Shown here piece by piece: positions 1-8,728 of a stretch of DNA of 22,001 nt. The translations under genes and the position numbers were made by a program. Within the stretch, counting starts at the first letter, position 1. The number at the start of each line of letters is the position of its first letter. The notes under the pieces were generated by a model that had not been told where the DNA came from, searched no databases, and worked only from the letters and a program-made list of their open reading frames with translations. The stretch comes from Caulobacteraceae bacterium. Its GTDB lineage: Bacteria; Pseudomonadota; Alphaproteobacteria; Caulobacterales; Caulobacteraceae. Where the stretch lies: NCBI GenBank assembly GCA_947452665.1, contig CANGEH010000009.1, forward strand, positions 1-22,001. The letters are read 5' to 3'.

Positions 1-1885
1 GAATATTGATCTGGGTGGCAAGGGCGGCCTGGGTGCGCTTGATGCCGGTCATCTGCCGACCTTTATTACCGATGGTCATTCGGACGCATCCTTGGATGTG
101 ACCTTGAATGTCGGTGCCAGTGATCTTGCAGGCGCGGACCTGACCAGCCTGGCTGGGGCCTTGGCTGCGGCCGGGGTCGATCATATCGATATTGACGGTT
201 ATGCCACTGATAGTGCGGCAACCATTAGCGATGTTCAGGCCAGCGCACTTGTCGCGGCAGGCCTAGACTTTGCCGGTAATGACACGATCACGGTCCAGGC
301 CGGGGCTGCAGGTACGCACCTCTCGACCAGCCTGAGCTCACTGATGGCGCTTGGCGTCGATGCGGTCGCGGCGGCCGGTGGCCAGTCGCATCTCAATATT
401 GATCTGGGTGGACGCGGCGGTCTCAATACGCTCGATGCCGGTCACCTACCGACCTTTATTACCGATGGTCATTCGGACGCATCCTTGGATGTGACCTTGA
501 ATGTCGGCGCCAGTGATCTTGCGGGCGCGGACCTGACCAGCCTGGCCGGAGGCTTGGCCACGGCGGGTATCGATCATATCGATATTGACGGTTATGCCGC
601 TGATAGTGCGGCAACCATTAGCGATGTTCAGGCCAGCGCACTTGTCGCGGCAGGCCTAGACTTTGCCGGTAATGACACGATCACGGTCCAGGCCGGGGCT
701 GCAGGCACGCACCTCTCGACCAGCCTTAGTTCCTTGATGGCGCTTGGCGTCGATGCCGTCGCTGCCGCGGATGGTCAGACGCATCTGAACATTGATCTGG
801 GTAGGGGTGGGCTGGCTGCCTTGGGCAACGGTCATATGCCGACCTTCATAACAGAAGGGCATTCCGACGCCTCTTTGGATGTGACCCTGAATGTCAGCGC
901 CGGTGATCTGGTGGGTGTGGATATGACCACACTGGCCGGCCAAATGGCTGCAGCGGGCATAGATCATATTGATATTGACGGTGCCGCCTATGCGAGTTCC
1001 GCCTCGATAACGGATCTGCAAAGCAGTGCCTTGATAGCGGCGGGGCTGGATTTTGCCCCATCAGATGATGTGACTGTGGGTGCCGCCGGTACGCACATGG
1101 CTACCAGCCTTCGGTTAGTCGACCATCTTGCGATTGATATCGCGCCAGATCTGACCCTGACGGACAAGGTGGCAGCCCTGGTCAGCGACCATTCGGCCTC
1201 AATGGTCGACGGGGTGCTCGATATTACCGCCGCTGACCTTGGCCAAGACGGCAATATTGGTCACCTGCTCGGCATAGATTTGTTGTCGAGCATTGGGCAG
1301 CCTGATCTTTATGGTCAATTGGTCCAAACCCTACAGAATAACGGCGTCAGCGAGATCTTGATTGACACCACAGCGACGGTGACGATCGATGATGCCCTGA
1401 TGGCGTCGCTAACCGATGCGGGCATGCTCGAAGTGCTGCCGGTGACCGAATTGGTGCTCGATGCGACCCATTCTGGCAATGTCGTGGCGACGAGCCTGGT
1501 GGACATGTCCAAGCTGGGCGTTGATCTGGTCGAGCTCTCGGCCCAACCGGACGACAAGCCCGTCTATGTGGATCTGGGCATTCAGGATGGCAAGGTCACC
1601 GAGGCAGAGCTTAACAACTTGCTTAAGATCCTTGATAGCGATAATAACGCCAAGACCGCCTTGTTTAACGGGTCAAGTCATGTCGGACTTGTTGTTGATC
1701 AGGCAACAGCAGAGGTTATAGCGAATACTGATGGCGCTATGGCCAAGCTGGTTGAACTTGGGTTCTCGGAGCTTGATGTCGTCAATGCGACGCCGACATT
1801 CCTGCACGACCTCGAAAATGCACCGATTGAGGTCAAGCTCATAGGTATAGAGGAAGACCCGTTTGTGCATCACGTGGTTATTTGA
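1..1885 (+). CDS. Giant tandem-repeat secreted protein, C-terminal part (5' end outside window); probable type I secretion substrate
   Basis: The reading frame is open from base 2, so the gene starts upstream; 627 residues are visible. They consist of repeats of about 131 residues containing the motifs LDVTLNV, DHIDIDG, AGTHLSTSL and LGVDAVAAA. Two copies are nearly identical, a third is diverged, and a fourth and perhaps fifth copy fade out towards the C-terminus. The composition is Asp/Ala/Gly-rich with almost no Cys and no membrane segment, as expected of an exported protein. No RTX nonapeptides (GGxGxDxLx) are visible in this part. The protein ends DPFVHHVVI, an acidic residue followed by hydrophobic ones, resembling the extreme C-termini of protease-type type I substrates. 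The ABC exporter starts 23 bases downstream, followed by adaptor and channel genes. I infer a surface or S-layer-like adhesin exported by that system; the exact family is not recognised. Confidence 0.8.
   Translation, partial: NIDLGGKGGLGALDAGHLPTFITDGHSDASLDVTLNVGASDLAGADLTSLAGALAAAGVDHIDIDGYATDSAATISDVQASALVAAGLDFAGNDTITVQAGAAGTHLSTSLSSLMALGVDAVAAAGGQSHLNIDLGGRGGLNTLDAGHLPTFITDGHSDASLDVTLNVGASDLAGADLTSLAGGLATAGIDHIDIDGYAADSAATISDVQASALVAAGLDFAGNDTITVQAGAAGTHLSTSLSSLMALGVDAVAAADGQTHLNIDLGRGGLAALGNGHMPTFITEGHSDASLDVTLNVSAGDLVGVDMTTLAGQMAAAGIDHIDIDGAAYASSASITDLQSSALIAAGLDFAPSDDVTVGAAGTHMATSLRLVDHLAIDIAPDLTLTDKVAALVSDHSASMVDGVLDITAADLGQDGNIGHLLGIDLLSSIGQPDLYGQLVQTLQNNGVSEILIDTTATVTIDDALMASLTDAGMLEVLPVTELVLDATHSGNVVATSLVDMSKLGVDLVELSAQPDDKPVYVDLGIQDGKVTEAELNNLLKILDSDNNAKTALFNGSSHVGLVVDQATAEVIANTDGAMAKLVELGFSELDVVNATPTFLHDLENAPIEVKLIGIEEDPFVHHVVI
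92..874 (+). repeat. Two near-identical 393/390-bp coding tandem repeats
   Basis: Copy 1 runs from 92 and copy 2 from 485 to 874. Copy 2 is one codon shorter because LGGRGG becomes LGRGG. Long stretches are identical in DNA, not just in protein, for example from the TATGCC codons through the AGTHLSTSL codons. Bases 1-91 are the tail of an earlier copy, so the array continues upstream. Diverged copies follow from 875 and from about 1217. The near identity suggests recent duplication or ongoing recombination that homogenises the units. Confidence 0.9.
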
Positions 1886-1908
1886 CGGCAATTTTAGGTG
1901 TTTAGAGC

Positions 1909-4581
1909 ATGGTTGATCATCCTCGTGAATCGACTTTTCGGACACCCGTTGCGCAAATAATCTATGATTGCAGGCGGTCCTTCTATCTAGGGCTTTCGCT
2001 GACTGCATTTGTTCAATTACTGTCAATCGCACCCATGGTCTTCATGTGGAATGTTTTTGACCGGGTGATTGGCGCACGCAGTGGCGTGACCTTGTTGACG
2101 CTCACATCCATGATCATTGGACTGTATGTCTTTTGGTCAGCGCTGGAATGGCTGCGCAGTCGTCTCATGGTGAGGATCTCGCTTCGGATCGACTGGGACT
2201 TGGCGGCGACAGTGTTTGACGCCTCGTTTCGTCGTTATGCCGGGCACAGAAACGTTAATGTGCACCAGATTTTGGGCGACCTTCTGTCCCTGCGTCAGTT
2301 TTTCACCGGTCGGCCCATCCAGGCCCTGATGGATGCCCCATTCGCGATCGTGTTCATCATTGTCGGCGCGATGTTTCACCCGTTTTTGGCTATATTTGTC
2401 TTTGTCGCGACCGTGCTGATGTTGATCGCCAGCTATACGACCCAAAAGGTGTCGGCGCCGATCTTAAAGGCGTCCAATGACGAAAACGCCGAAGCCATGC
2501 GGGTCGCGGCCAACAGCCTGCGCCAGGCCGAAGCCACCCTAGCCCTGGGCATGATGGGCGCGGTGCGCAAGCGTTGGCACGATCGTCATCGCAAATTCTT
2601 GCAGTATCAAGTCAATGCCAGCGAGGCGGCCGGTCTTACCGGCGGGATTACAGGCTTTTTGGGCAAGGCCTTGGGGTCGTTGCAAATGGCCTTGGGGGCG
2701 TGGCTAGCCCTGTCGGGCCTGATTACCGGCGGGATGGTCATGGCCGCGTCCATGTTGATTTCAAAGGCGGTTTCGCCGATCCAGCACCTGATTAGTCAGT
2801 GGAAAGATATTGTCGGTGCGCGTCAGGCCTATGACCGTATCAATGCCTTGATCCGTGAGGACGAGGTGGTGCAGTCGCGGATGCAATTGCCAAAGCCAAT
2901 TGGGTTTCTCGACGTAACCGGGGTGTCAGCCATTCCCCCCGGCTCCAAGACGGTTGTCTTGAGTGACATCAATTTCAAGGTGGTTCCGGGAACGGCACTG
3001 GGCATTGTCGGCCCAAGCGCGTCCGGCAAGACCTGTTTGACCCGGCTATTGATCGGCGTATGGAAGCCAAGCTTGGGCTCGGTCAGGCTTGATGGCGTTG
3101 AGCTCAGCGAATGGAACCATGATGAGGTCGGCCAATATATTGGCTATGTTCCTCAGGATATTGAGTTTTTCGACGGAACAATCGCTGAAAACATCGCGCG
3201 CCTGAACACGGTTGACTCGGAAAAAGTGATCGAGGCCGCCCGACTAATCGGCATGCATGAGGCCATATTGGCCTTTCCAGAGGGTTATGACACCCTGATT
3301 GGGGAGGCGGGCTTCGTGCTCTCGGGCGGACAAAAGCAACGTTTGGCCATAGCCAGGGCCCTGTATGGCAATCCCAAATATGTCGTGATGGACGAGCCTA
3401 ATGCTAGCCTTGATGAGGCCGGGGAGAATGTCCTGATTCAGGCCGTGTCTGTGATCAAGGCGATGGGATCCAGCGTCATATTGACAACCCATAGGCCGCG
3501 GCTTGTTGCCGTCGCCGACAATCTCTTGGTGCTGCGGGCGGGTGCTCAGGTCGGTTACGGCACGACAAAAGACATGCTCCGCGCCGTGCAAAATCTGCAA
3601 GTCGTTACCAATGATGGCGGGGAACCTGCGATCGACGACCAGGCCCCCGTCGCTAAGGCTCCCGTTGCTTTGACGCCAAAGCCTATCCAAGTGGATAGCC
3701 CAACCAAGCCCGTCCCTGTCGCGGCCTTGGGTCAAGGCCCTAAGGCGGTTGCGGCGCAAGCGCAGGGCGCTGCTGCTTCTCCCGTCGAGGCTCGACCACA
3801 AGCGCCCGCTGGGGTGGCCACCGCCGGCCAAGGTCCCAAGCCTGCCGCTGCTCAGGCGCCTGCTATTCCGGCGGCCCCCGGTGCGCCTAGGCCTCAAGGG
3901 CCCGCCGCTATGGCTGCTGCGGGGCAGGGCCTCAACAAGGCTGGTGCGGCGCAAGCCCCTGGTGCGCCTAGGCCTCAAGGGCCTGCCGTTATGGCTGCTG
4001 TGGGGCAGGGCCTCAACAAGGTTGGTGCGCCGCAGGCTCCGGGCGCACCTAGGCCTCAAGGGCCCGCCGCCATGGCTGCTGCGGGACAGGGCCCCAACAA
4101 GGCTGGTGCGGTACAAGTCCCGGGTGCGCCCAGGCCTCAAGGGCCTGCCGCTATGGCTGCTGCAGGGCAGGGCCCCAACAAGGCTGGTGCGGCGCAAGCC
4201 CCCGGTGCGCCCAGGCCTCAAGGGCCCGCCGCCATGGGCGCTGCGGGTCAGGCCCCCAAAGCTGCTGCGGCGCATGCCCCTGCTGTAGCGGCATCCCCAG
4301 CAACACCCCAGACCCCTAGCGCAGAAGCTCCAGTGGCCCCAGCGCCGCCTAGGCCTCAAGCTGCTGCTGCGGCGGTCGCTCCTGCGGTGCCAGCGCCGCC
4401 TAAGCCGCAAGCGCCCGCCGCTGTTGTTTCTGTGGCACCAGCCGCTGTTGCGGTTGTCGTCCCGGAACCTGCGCCTGTCGCTGCAACCGCCCCAGCGGCT
4501 CCACCGTCGGTTCCCATTGTACTAAAACCCGTTGCGCCGGCGGCTTCGGTCGCTGTGGCTGCTGAAAAGCTAAAGGCCTAG
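1909..4581 (+). CDS. Type I secretion ABC transporter (PrtD/RsaD type) with long Ala/Pro-rich repeat tail
   Basis: This is the inner-membrane permease-ATPase that would energise export of the upstream repeat protein. Residues 1-310 form the transmembrane domain, with hydrophobic segments near 26-48, 62-85, 143-176 and 244-288. The nucleotide-binding domain follows: Walker A GPSASGKT at 368-375, signature LSGGQ at 471-475, Walker B YVVMDE at 491-496 and the switch His at 528. I see no N-terminal C39-peptidase-like domain, which fits the protease/S-layer exporter subfamily. Family members usually stop near residue 570-580. This one carries about 310 further residues of Ala, Pro, Gly and Gln, including five 27-residue repeats. 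The ATG is preceded by AGGTG with 8 bases spacing. The hlyD-like gene follows after 3 bases, so they are cotranscribed. The ABC assignment is certain; the tail's role is unknown. Confidence 0.95.
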   Translation: MVDHPRESTFRTPVAQIIYDCRRSFYLGLSLTAFVQLLSIAPMVFMWNVFDRVIGARSGVTLLTLTSMIIGLYVFWSALEWLRSRLMVRISLRIDWDLAATVFDASFRRYAGHRNVNVHQILGDLLSLRQFFTGRPIQALMDAPFAIVFIIVGAMFHPFLAIFVFVATVLMLIASYTTQKVSAPILKASNDENAEAMRVAANSLRQAEATLALGMMGAVRKRWHDRHRKFLQYQVNASEAAGLTGGITGFLGKALGSLQMALGAWLALSGLITGGMVMAASMLISKAVSPIQHLISQWKDIVGARQAYDRINALIREDEVVQSRMQLPKPIGFLDVTGVSAIPPGSKTVVLSDINFKVVPGTALGIVGPSASGKTCLTRLLIGVWKPSLGSVRLDGVELSEWNHDEVGQYIGYVPQDIEFFDGTIAENIARLNTVDSEKVIEAARLIGMHEAILAFPEGYDTLIGEAGFVLSGGQKQRLAIARALYGNPKYVVMDEPNASLDEAGENVLIQAVSVIKAMGSSVILTTHRPRLVAVADNLLVLRAGAQVGYGTTKDMLRAVQNLQVVTNDGGEPAIDDQAPVAKAPVALTPKPIQVDSPTKPVPVAALGQGPKAVAAQAQGAAASPVEARPQAPAGVATAGQGPKPAAAQAPAIPAAPGAPRPQGPAAMAAAGQGLNKAGAAQAPGAPRPQGPAVMAAVGQGLNKVGAPQAPGAPRPQGPAAMAAAGQGPNKAGAVQVPGAPRPQGPAAMAAAGQGPNKAGAAQAPGAPRPQGPAAMGAAGQAPKAAAAHAPAVAASPATPQTPSAEAPVAPAPPRPQAAAAAVAPAVPAPPKPQAPAAVVSVAPAAVAVVVPEPAPVAATAPAAPPSVPIVLKPVAPAASVAVAAEKLKA
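3874..4278 (+). repeat. Five 81-bp tandem repeats encoding an Ala/Pro-rich tail
   Basis: Each 27-residue unit begins APGAPRPQGP and contains a GQGxNKAG segment; five units start at 3874, 3955, 4036, 4117 and 4198, the last one diverged. They lie in the C-terminal extension of the ABC exporter, within a longer Ala/Pro-rich tract from about 3640 to 4560. All changes keep the frame. Strong antisense and alternate-frame ORFs here are by-products of the biased composition. Confidence 0.92.
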
Positions 4582-4584
4582 GGC

Positions 4585-5955
4585 ATGAAGCGTCGCATTC
4601 TCAGTTTCGCCGCCGCTATAGATCGTCGATCAAGCGCCGTGATCACGGCTTGGAACCCTTATGATCCGACCAAACTGGCCGATAACGGGCTGGAGCCAGT
4701 CGCGATTGAAGAATCCGAGGTCCGCAAAAAGGGCGCACGTTGGATCTTGATCGCATTTGGGGTGTTTTTGGTCTGGTCGGTCACCATGCCAATTGCCTCG
4801 GGTGTACCGGTCATGGGCACGGTCGTGGTCTCTGGCTATCGCAAACTCGTCCAGCACCCGACCGGAGGCGTTGTCACACAGATCCTCGTAAAAGAGGGGT
4901 CCAAGGTCAATAAGGGCGATATATTGATCAAGGTGAATCCTCTAAACACCGAAGCTAATCTTGCCAATTTCGAGCTTCAGTATCTTGATCTTTTGGTCAA
5001 TGAATCTCGATTAAAGGCAGAACGACTAGGCTCGGGCTCAATTGTTTGGGTTCCTGAACTGGCTGATCTTGGCAATGGTGAGCGGGTTGCGGAGTCCAAG
5101 GCTGTTCAACAGCAATTGTTTTCGGCGAGGCGCGCTGAGTACCAAAGCACGATCCAGGGCCTGCAAGCGCAAATCAGTGGTTTGAACAGTTCGATGTCCT
5201 CGCACAGGTTACAGCTTGGTACGCTTGATGAGGAGTTTCGAAACAGCCAGCAACTGGCCAAGGACGGCTATATTCCGCAGTCCCAGGCCAATAGTACCCT
5301 GCGTACCCGGGCCGACCAGCAGGCGGCATTATCAAATGCCAGCGCCGAAATCGCCAAGATTAGGGCCGAAATCGCCCGCGCCAGAACGGCCTATCTAAAA
5401 GAAGTCGAGACCCAACTCTCGGAAATCCAGAAAAACAAAGAGGCCTATGCTGGCAAGGTCTCAGCCGCGCGGTTTGATCAACAACTGTCTGAAATTCGCG
5501 CGCCTGTAACGGGGACCGTGGTTGGCCTTAAGGTCGTAACCGTGGGCGGCGTGATTGCGGGTACCCAGACCTTGGCGGAAATCGTCCCAAGTGATGGTCG
5601 CCTAATCGCCGAGATTAAGGTCACGCCCGACCTGATCTCCAAGATTACGGTCGGTCTGGCGGCGGACATACGGTTTATTGCCTTTAACCAAACCACAACG
5701 CCGGTGATTGACGGCAAGGTTGTGTTGGTTGGCGGCGACCTTCAGATCGGCCAGGAAAGCAAGGATCCGAACGCCCCCAAAGAATACTATCTGGCGCAGG
5801 TCGAGGTGACGCCTGAAGGGCAGAAAAAACTCAGTGGGCTGCGTGTCCAGCCGGGCATGCCCGTCGACGTAATCATCAAGACCGGTGAGCGGACGTTTAT
5901 GAGCTACTTCATGAAGCCATTGACCGACAAATTGGCCCGATCATTTAAGGATTAA
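4585..5955 (+). CDS. HlyD-family membrane fusion protein (type I secretion periplasmic adaptor)
   Basis: This adaptor bridges the ABC exporter and the outer-membrane channel. The 456 residues show a short cytoplasmic N-terminus and one transmembrane helix at about 53-72 (WILIAFGVFLVWSVTMPIAS). A first lipoyl-like half follows near 93-118 (TGGVVTQILVKEGSKVNKGD). A long helical coiled-coil hairpin spans about 140-300, then the second lipoyl half near 303-318 (EIRAPVTGTVVGLKV) and a beta-barrel and membrane-proximal C-terminal region. Length and layout match PrtE/RsaE-type adaptors. It starts 3 bases after the ABC stop and ends 4 bases before the outer-membrane gene, so the three form a complete type I apparatus in one operon. 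No obvious defect is seen. Confidence 0.95.
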   Translation: MKRRILSFAAAIDRRSSAVITAWNPYDPTKLADNGLEPVAIEESEVRKKGARWILIAFGVFLVWSVTMPIASGVPVMGTVVVSGYRKLVQHPTGGVVTQILVKEGSKVNKGDILIKVNPLNTEANLANFELQYLDLLVNESRLKAERLGSGSIVWVPELADLGNGERVAESKAVQQQLFSARRAEYQSTIQGLQAQISGLNSSMSSHRLQLGTLDEEFRNSQQLAKDGYIPQSQANSTLRTRADQQAALSNASAEIAKIRAEIARARTAYLKEVETQLSEIQKNKEAYAGKVSAARFDQQLSEIRAPVTGTVVGLKVVTVGGVIAGTQTLAEIVPSDGRLIAEIKVTPDLISKITVGLAADIRFIAFNQTTTPVIDGKVVLVGGDLQIGQESKDPNAPKEYYLAQVEVTPEGQKKLSGLRVQPGMPVDVIIKTGERTFMSYFMKPLTDKLARSFKD

Positions 5956-5959
5956 TGCT

Positions 5960-7204
5960 GTGAATACTAAGGCGATCTCTGTGTTTGCAATTGTTGCGAC
6001 GCTGACGTCTGTGACGACAGCCGGCGCGGTTGACCTGGTCGAGGCCTATAATCTCGCCCGTAAGCATGAGCCCCAGTTCCAAACGGCGGCAGCCGAACGC
6101 GACATCAATATTGCTTCGTCGCGGCAGTCCCTTGCGGCCTATTTGCCGCAAGCCAATTACAGCATGACCAATATCCCGACGGACAACCAGACCCGTCAGG
6201 TCTTGTCTGTTACTCAGCCCATATTCAGCCTGGACCGCCTAGCGACCCTTCGTCAGCAAGGGCCGCGGCGCAATTTTGCCAATTCGACCTATGCGTCGCG
6301 TGAAGTCGAACTGGCACAGCGGACCTTTAAGGCCGTGTTTGACCTGATCCGCGCCAATGAGAATGTAAAGCTGAACCAGGCCAAGGTCTCGGCCCTGCGT
6401 GAACAGTCCGATCGCGCGACGCGCATGTATAGTGCGGGGCAGGGGACAGTCACGGACTCTCGGGATATCGAGGTGCGCTATGAGCAGGCCATGGCCAATC
6501 AACTCTTGCTTGAGGGCGAGGCTGCGGCAGCAAGTAATAAATTGTCCGCCATGATTGGTGAGGCGCCGGGCCCCTTGGACTTTAAGTTACCAGACCAAAA
6601 CGGCGATGTGGAGATCCAGCCCGTCGGTGTGTATGAGGCTTCCCTGCTGTCCTCAAACCCGCAAATCTTGGCCTCAAGACAGTCTGAGCGGGTTAGCGAA
6701 CTCGATGCCCAGCGCGTCAAGGGTGGCCTATTGCCGAGTGTAAATGCAACCGCATCCAAGACCTATAGCGCCAATAAGGACATCACCTATATCGGTATTT
6801 CGGTCACAGCACCAATCTCAGCCGGCGGCTTTATTCAGGCCAGCAGTGCCTCGGCCCAGGCGCGCCGCGCCACAAATGAGCGCCAAAAGGTTGAGCAAGA
6901 TGTGCAGGTCAGTTTTGAGCGGCTTTATGCCCTGGTGAATGCCGGTCAAAAGGCCTTGAACATCAGCCGCAAGGCGATCAATTCGGCCGAGTTGAGCGTT
7001 CAGGCGACGCGCAAAAGCTATGAAGGCGGCGTGCGGACCAATTATGATGTGGTCAATGCGATCCAGACCGTGTTCGAGGTCAAGAGCCAGTATGTTACCT
7101 CGGCCACCACGGTTGCTGACAATATGCTCAATATGCTGTTGCTTGCCGGTGTTGAGCCGACCGAGGCCCTGACGACCACCCAACATTTCTTGCTCGGTAA
7201 ATAG
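5960..7204 (+). CDS. TolC-family outer-membrane efflux/secretion protein
   Basis: This is the outer-membrane channel of the type I system. The GTG start at 5960 is supported by AAGGA 8 bases upstream, in the last codons of the hlyD-like gene. A signal peptide fits residues 1-23, with cleavage after TTAGA before VDLVEAY. The mature protein has the duplicated TolC pattern: VDLVEAYNLARKHEP at the start of the first half, long helices rich in Gln, Ala and Arg, and a second strand-helix block near residues 245-300 (LPSVNATASKTYSANKDITY). At 414 residues it is in the usual range for type I secretion partners such as PrtF. It is the third apparatus gene, and the next gene follows after 9 bases. Confidence 0.93.
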   Translation: MNTKAISVFAIVATLTSVTTAGAVDLVEAYNLARKHEPQFQTAAAERDINIASSRQSLAAYLPQANYSMTNIPTDNQTRQVLSVTQPIFSLDRLATLRQQGPRRNFANSTYASREVELAQRTFKAVFDLIRANENVKLNQAKVSALREQSDRATRMYSAGQGTVTDSRDIEVRYEQAMANQLLLEGEAAAASNKLSAMIGEAPGPLDFKLPDQNGDVEIQPVGVYEASLLSSNPQILASRQSERVSELDAQRVKGGLLPSVNATASKTYSANKDITYIGISVTAPISAGGFIQASSASAQARRATNERQKVEQDVQVSFERLYALVNAGQKALNISRKAINSAELSVQATRKSYEGGVRTNYDVVNAIQTVFEVKSQYVTSATTVADNMLNMLLLAGVEPTEALTTTQHFLLGK

Positions 7205-7213
7205 AAGGTCGCC

Positions 7214-8653
7214 ATGCCGGCCAAGGCGCACCTAGCCTCCTTGATCGCGTCGGCCCGCGCTCAGCGTGATGCCGGGGCCTGGGAGGCGGCGGCACGGCTC
7301 TATGCGGCGGCTAATGATATTGATAGCAGCCTCTATGAGATCAAACATAACCTTGCCCTGTGCCATCTGGGCAAGGGCGGTTTTGCGGAGGCCATGCGAT
7401 TTTCAGCCCAGGCCTTGGCGATCAAGCCTGACCTTTGGCAGAGCCACCTCTTGCGGGCCAAGGTGCACAGGGCGCGCGGCGATGTGGACGGGGCCGATGA
7501 GGCGCTGACCCATGTGTTGAAATACGATCCCAGCAATGGCGCAGCCCTGCTGGCCATGGCGGATCTGGACATGAATGAATATGGCGATGCGGTCGGCGCG
7601 CGTGAGCGGGTCGCCCCCTTGCTACGGGTCGAGCAACACAGGGCCGATGCCGAGTTGACCACCTTGATGTCCAAGCTCTATGACCGCGACGAGACCGATC
7701 AGGAACTGTCCGACGCCTTGATGGATTTTGCCCGGCGCGAACTGGTCATGCCCGGCTTTGCCTATACCCCACAGGCCCTAGCCGAAGTGCCCAACCGAAC
7801 GGGGCGCAAGCGGGTGGGCTTACTTTCGCCGCTGTTTTGCGTCTCGCCGGTGTATTTTTTTACCATAGCGGCCTTTCGCGCCATGGCGCAAAAGTGCGAT
7901 CTGGTGATCTTAAACCGCGGCACGCGCGAAGACTGGGCGACCCAAGCGTTTCGCGACATTGCCTATGAATGGCATAATTTCCAGAACCTAGCCTCGCCCG
8001 AGCTTGCCAATGCCATCAAGCGGCAAAACATTGATGTCTTGTTTGATCTTGGCGGCTGGATGGACCCGGCGGGTTTAAAAGCCCTATCGGTCAAGCCTGC
8101 CCGCAAAATGTATAAGTGGGTCGGCGGCCAGTCCGCAACCACGGGCCTGACCACATTCGACGGCTTTATCACGGATGATGCCCAGTCGCCGCCTGGGTCC
8201 GAGAGCCTGCATTCCGAGCCTCTAATCCGCATCCCCGGTGGCTATGTGACCTATACGCCGCCGCCGTATATGCCGGCGCCTGCTAAGGGCCCTAGGCAGG
8301 GTGTGGCCGTGGTGGGCAACCCGGCCAAGATATCAGGGGCAATGCTTGAAGCTTTACCGACGAATAATATTGAGATTAATTTCATCGATAGACGATACAA
8401 ATTCGCAAAATCTAGAAATCGGATACAGGGCAAATTCAAGCATGAGCAGAATTTCGTAACACCCCGAAACCACCTTGAGTATTTAAATACAATAACAAAA
8501 TACAAGAATTTCCTCGATACATCTCCCTATAATTGTGGCCTAACATGCGTGGAGATTTTAATTTTGGGTTTGAACATTACAGAGTTTACCGGTAGCATTT
8601 TTTCGAGTAGGCACTCTATGTCGCACAAAATAAGCTTTATCCGGAAAATCTAG
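7214..8653 (+). CDS. TPR protein with SPINDLY/GT41-like glycosyltransferase domain, apparently C-terminally truncated
   Basis: Residues 1 to about 150 form TPR-like helical repeats (for example NLALCHLGKGGFAEAMRFSA). From about 197 on, the protein matches the SPINDLY-type O-linked glycosyltransferase fold: IDVLFDLGGW, YKWVGGQSATTGL (W302), a TDDAQSPPGSE block, RIPGGYVTYTPPP, GNPAKIS, then DTSPYNCGLTC (D435) and SSRHSMSH. In the family a further helical segment of roughly 80 residues normally follows the SRH-ASH motif; here the frame stops 7 residues after it. The last 110 codons, from about 8330, are strikingly AT-rich compared with the GC-rich first part. The gene starts 9 bases after tolC with GAAGG upstream, so it belongs to the secretion operon and may glycosylate the exported protein in the cytoplasm. 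Activity is uncertain because of the truncation. Confidence 0.82.
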   Translation: MPAKAHLASLIASARAQRDAGAWEAAARLYAAANDIDSSLYEIKHNLALCHLGKGGFAEAMRFSAQALAIKPDLWQSHLLRAKVHRARGDVDGADEALTHVLKYDPSNGAALLAMADLDMNEYGDAVGARERVAPLLRVEQHRADAELTTLMSKLYDRDETDQELSDALMDFARRELVMPGFAYTPQALAEVPNRTGRKRVGLLSPLFCVSPVYFFTIAAFRAMAQKCDLVILNRGTREDWATQAFRDIAYEWHNFQNLASPELANAIKRQNIDVLFDLGGWMDPAGLKALSVKPARKMYKWVGGQSATTGLTTFDGFITDDAQSPPGSESLHSEPLIRIPGGYVTYTPPPYMPAPAKGPRQGVAVVGNPAKISGAMLEALPTNNIEINFIDRRYKFAKSRNRIQGKFKHEQNFVTPRNHLEYLNTITKYKNFLDTSPYNCGLTCVEILILGLNITEFTGSIFSSRHSMSHKISFIRKI

Positions 8654-8728
8654 TTCGCTGAAACGCGAATTTTAACGAAATTGTACTCAATTTTGTGAAT
8701 ATATACATAGTAACTTGGAGTGAGCGCC

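Noticed and set aside
92..1250. The 393-bp repeats as a CRISPR array or intergenic repeat element
   Set aside because: Units are contiguous, all in one open frame with no spacers, and the changes preserve the frame.
3749..4288. 179-codon + strand frame in the repeat tail (Pro/Leu/Arg-rich)
   Set aside because: Same 81-bp repeats read in another frame; the ABC frame continues unbroken through this region with family-typical sequence before it.
3244..4410. Long antisense frame (388 codons, Arg/Gly/Ser-rich) over the ABC exporter tail
   Set aside because: It mirrors the Ala/Pro repeat codons of the exporter, has repetitive low-complexity content and no ribosome site; it is a composition artefact.
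8681..8707. TTGTAC and TATACA as a promoter for the multidomain glycosyltransferase
   Set aside because: The spacing is only 15 bases and transcription would start at or inside the ribosome site.
8720..8728. GTG at 8720 as start of the multidomain glycosyltransferase
   Set aside because: It overlaps the GGAG ribosome site; GTG 8729 has correct 8-base spacing.
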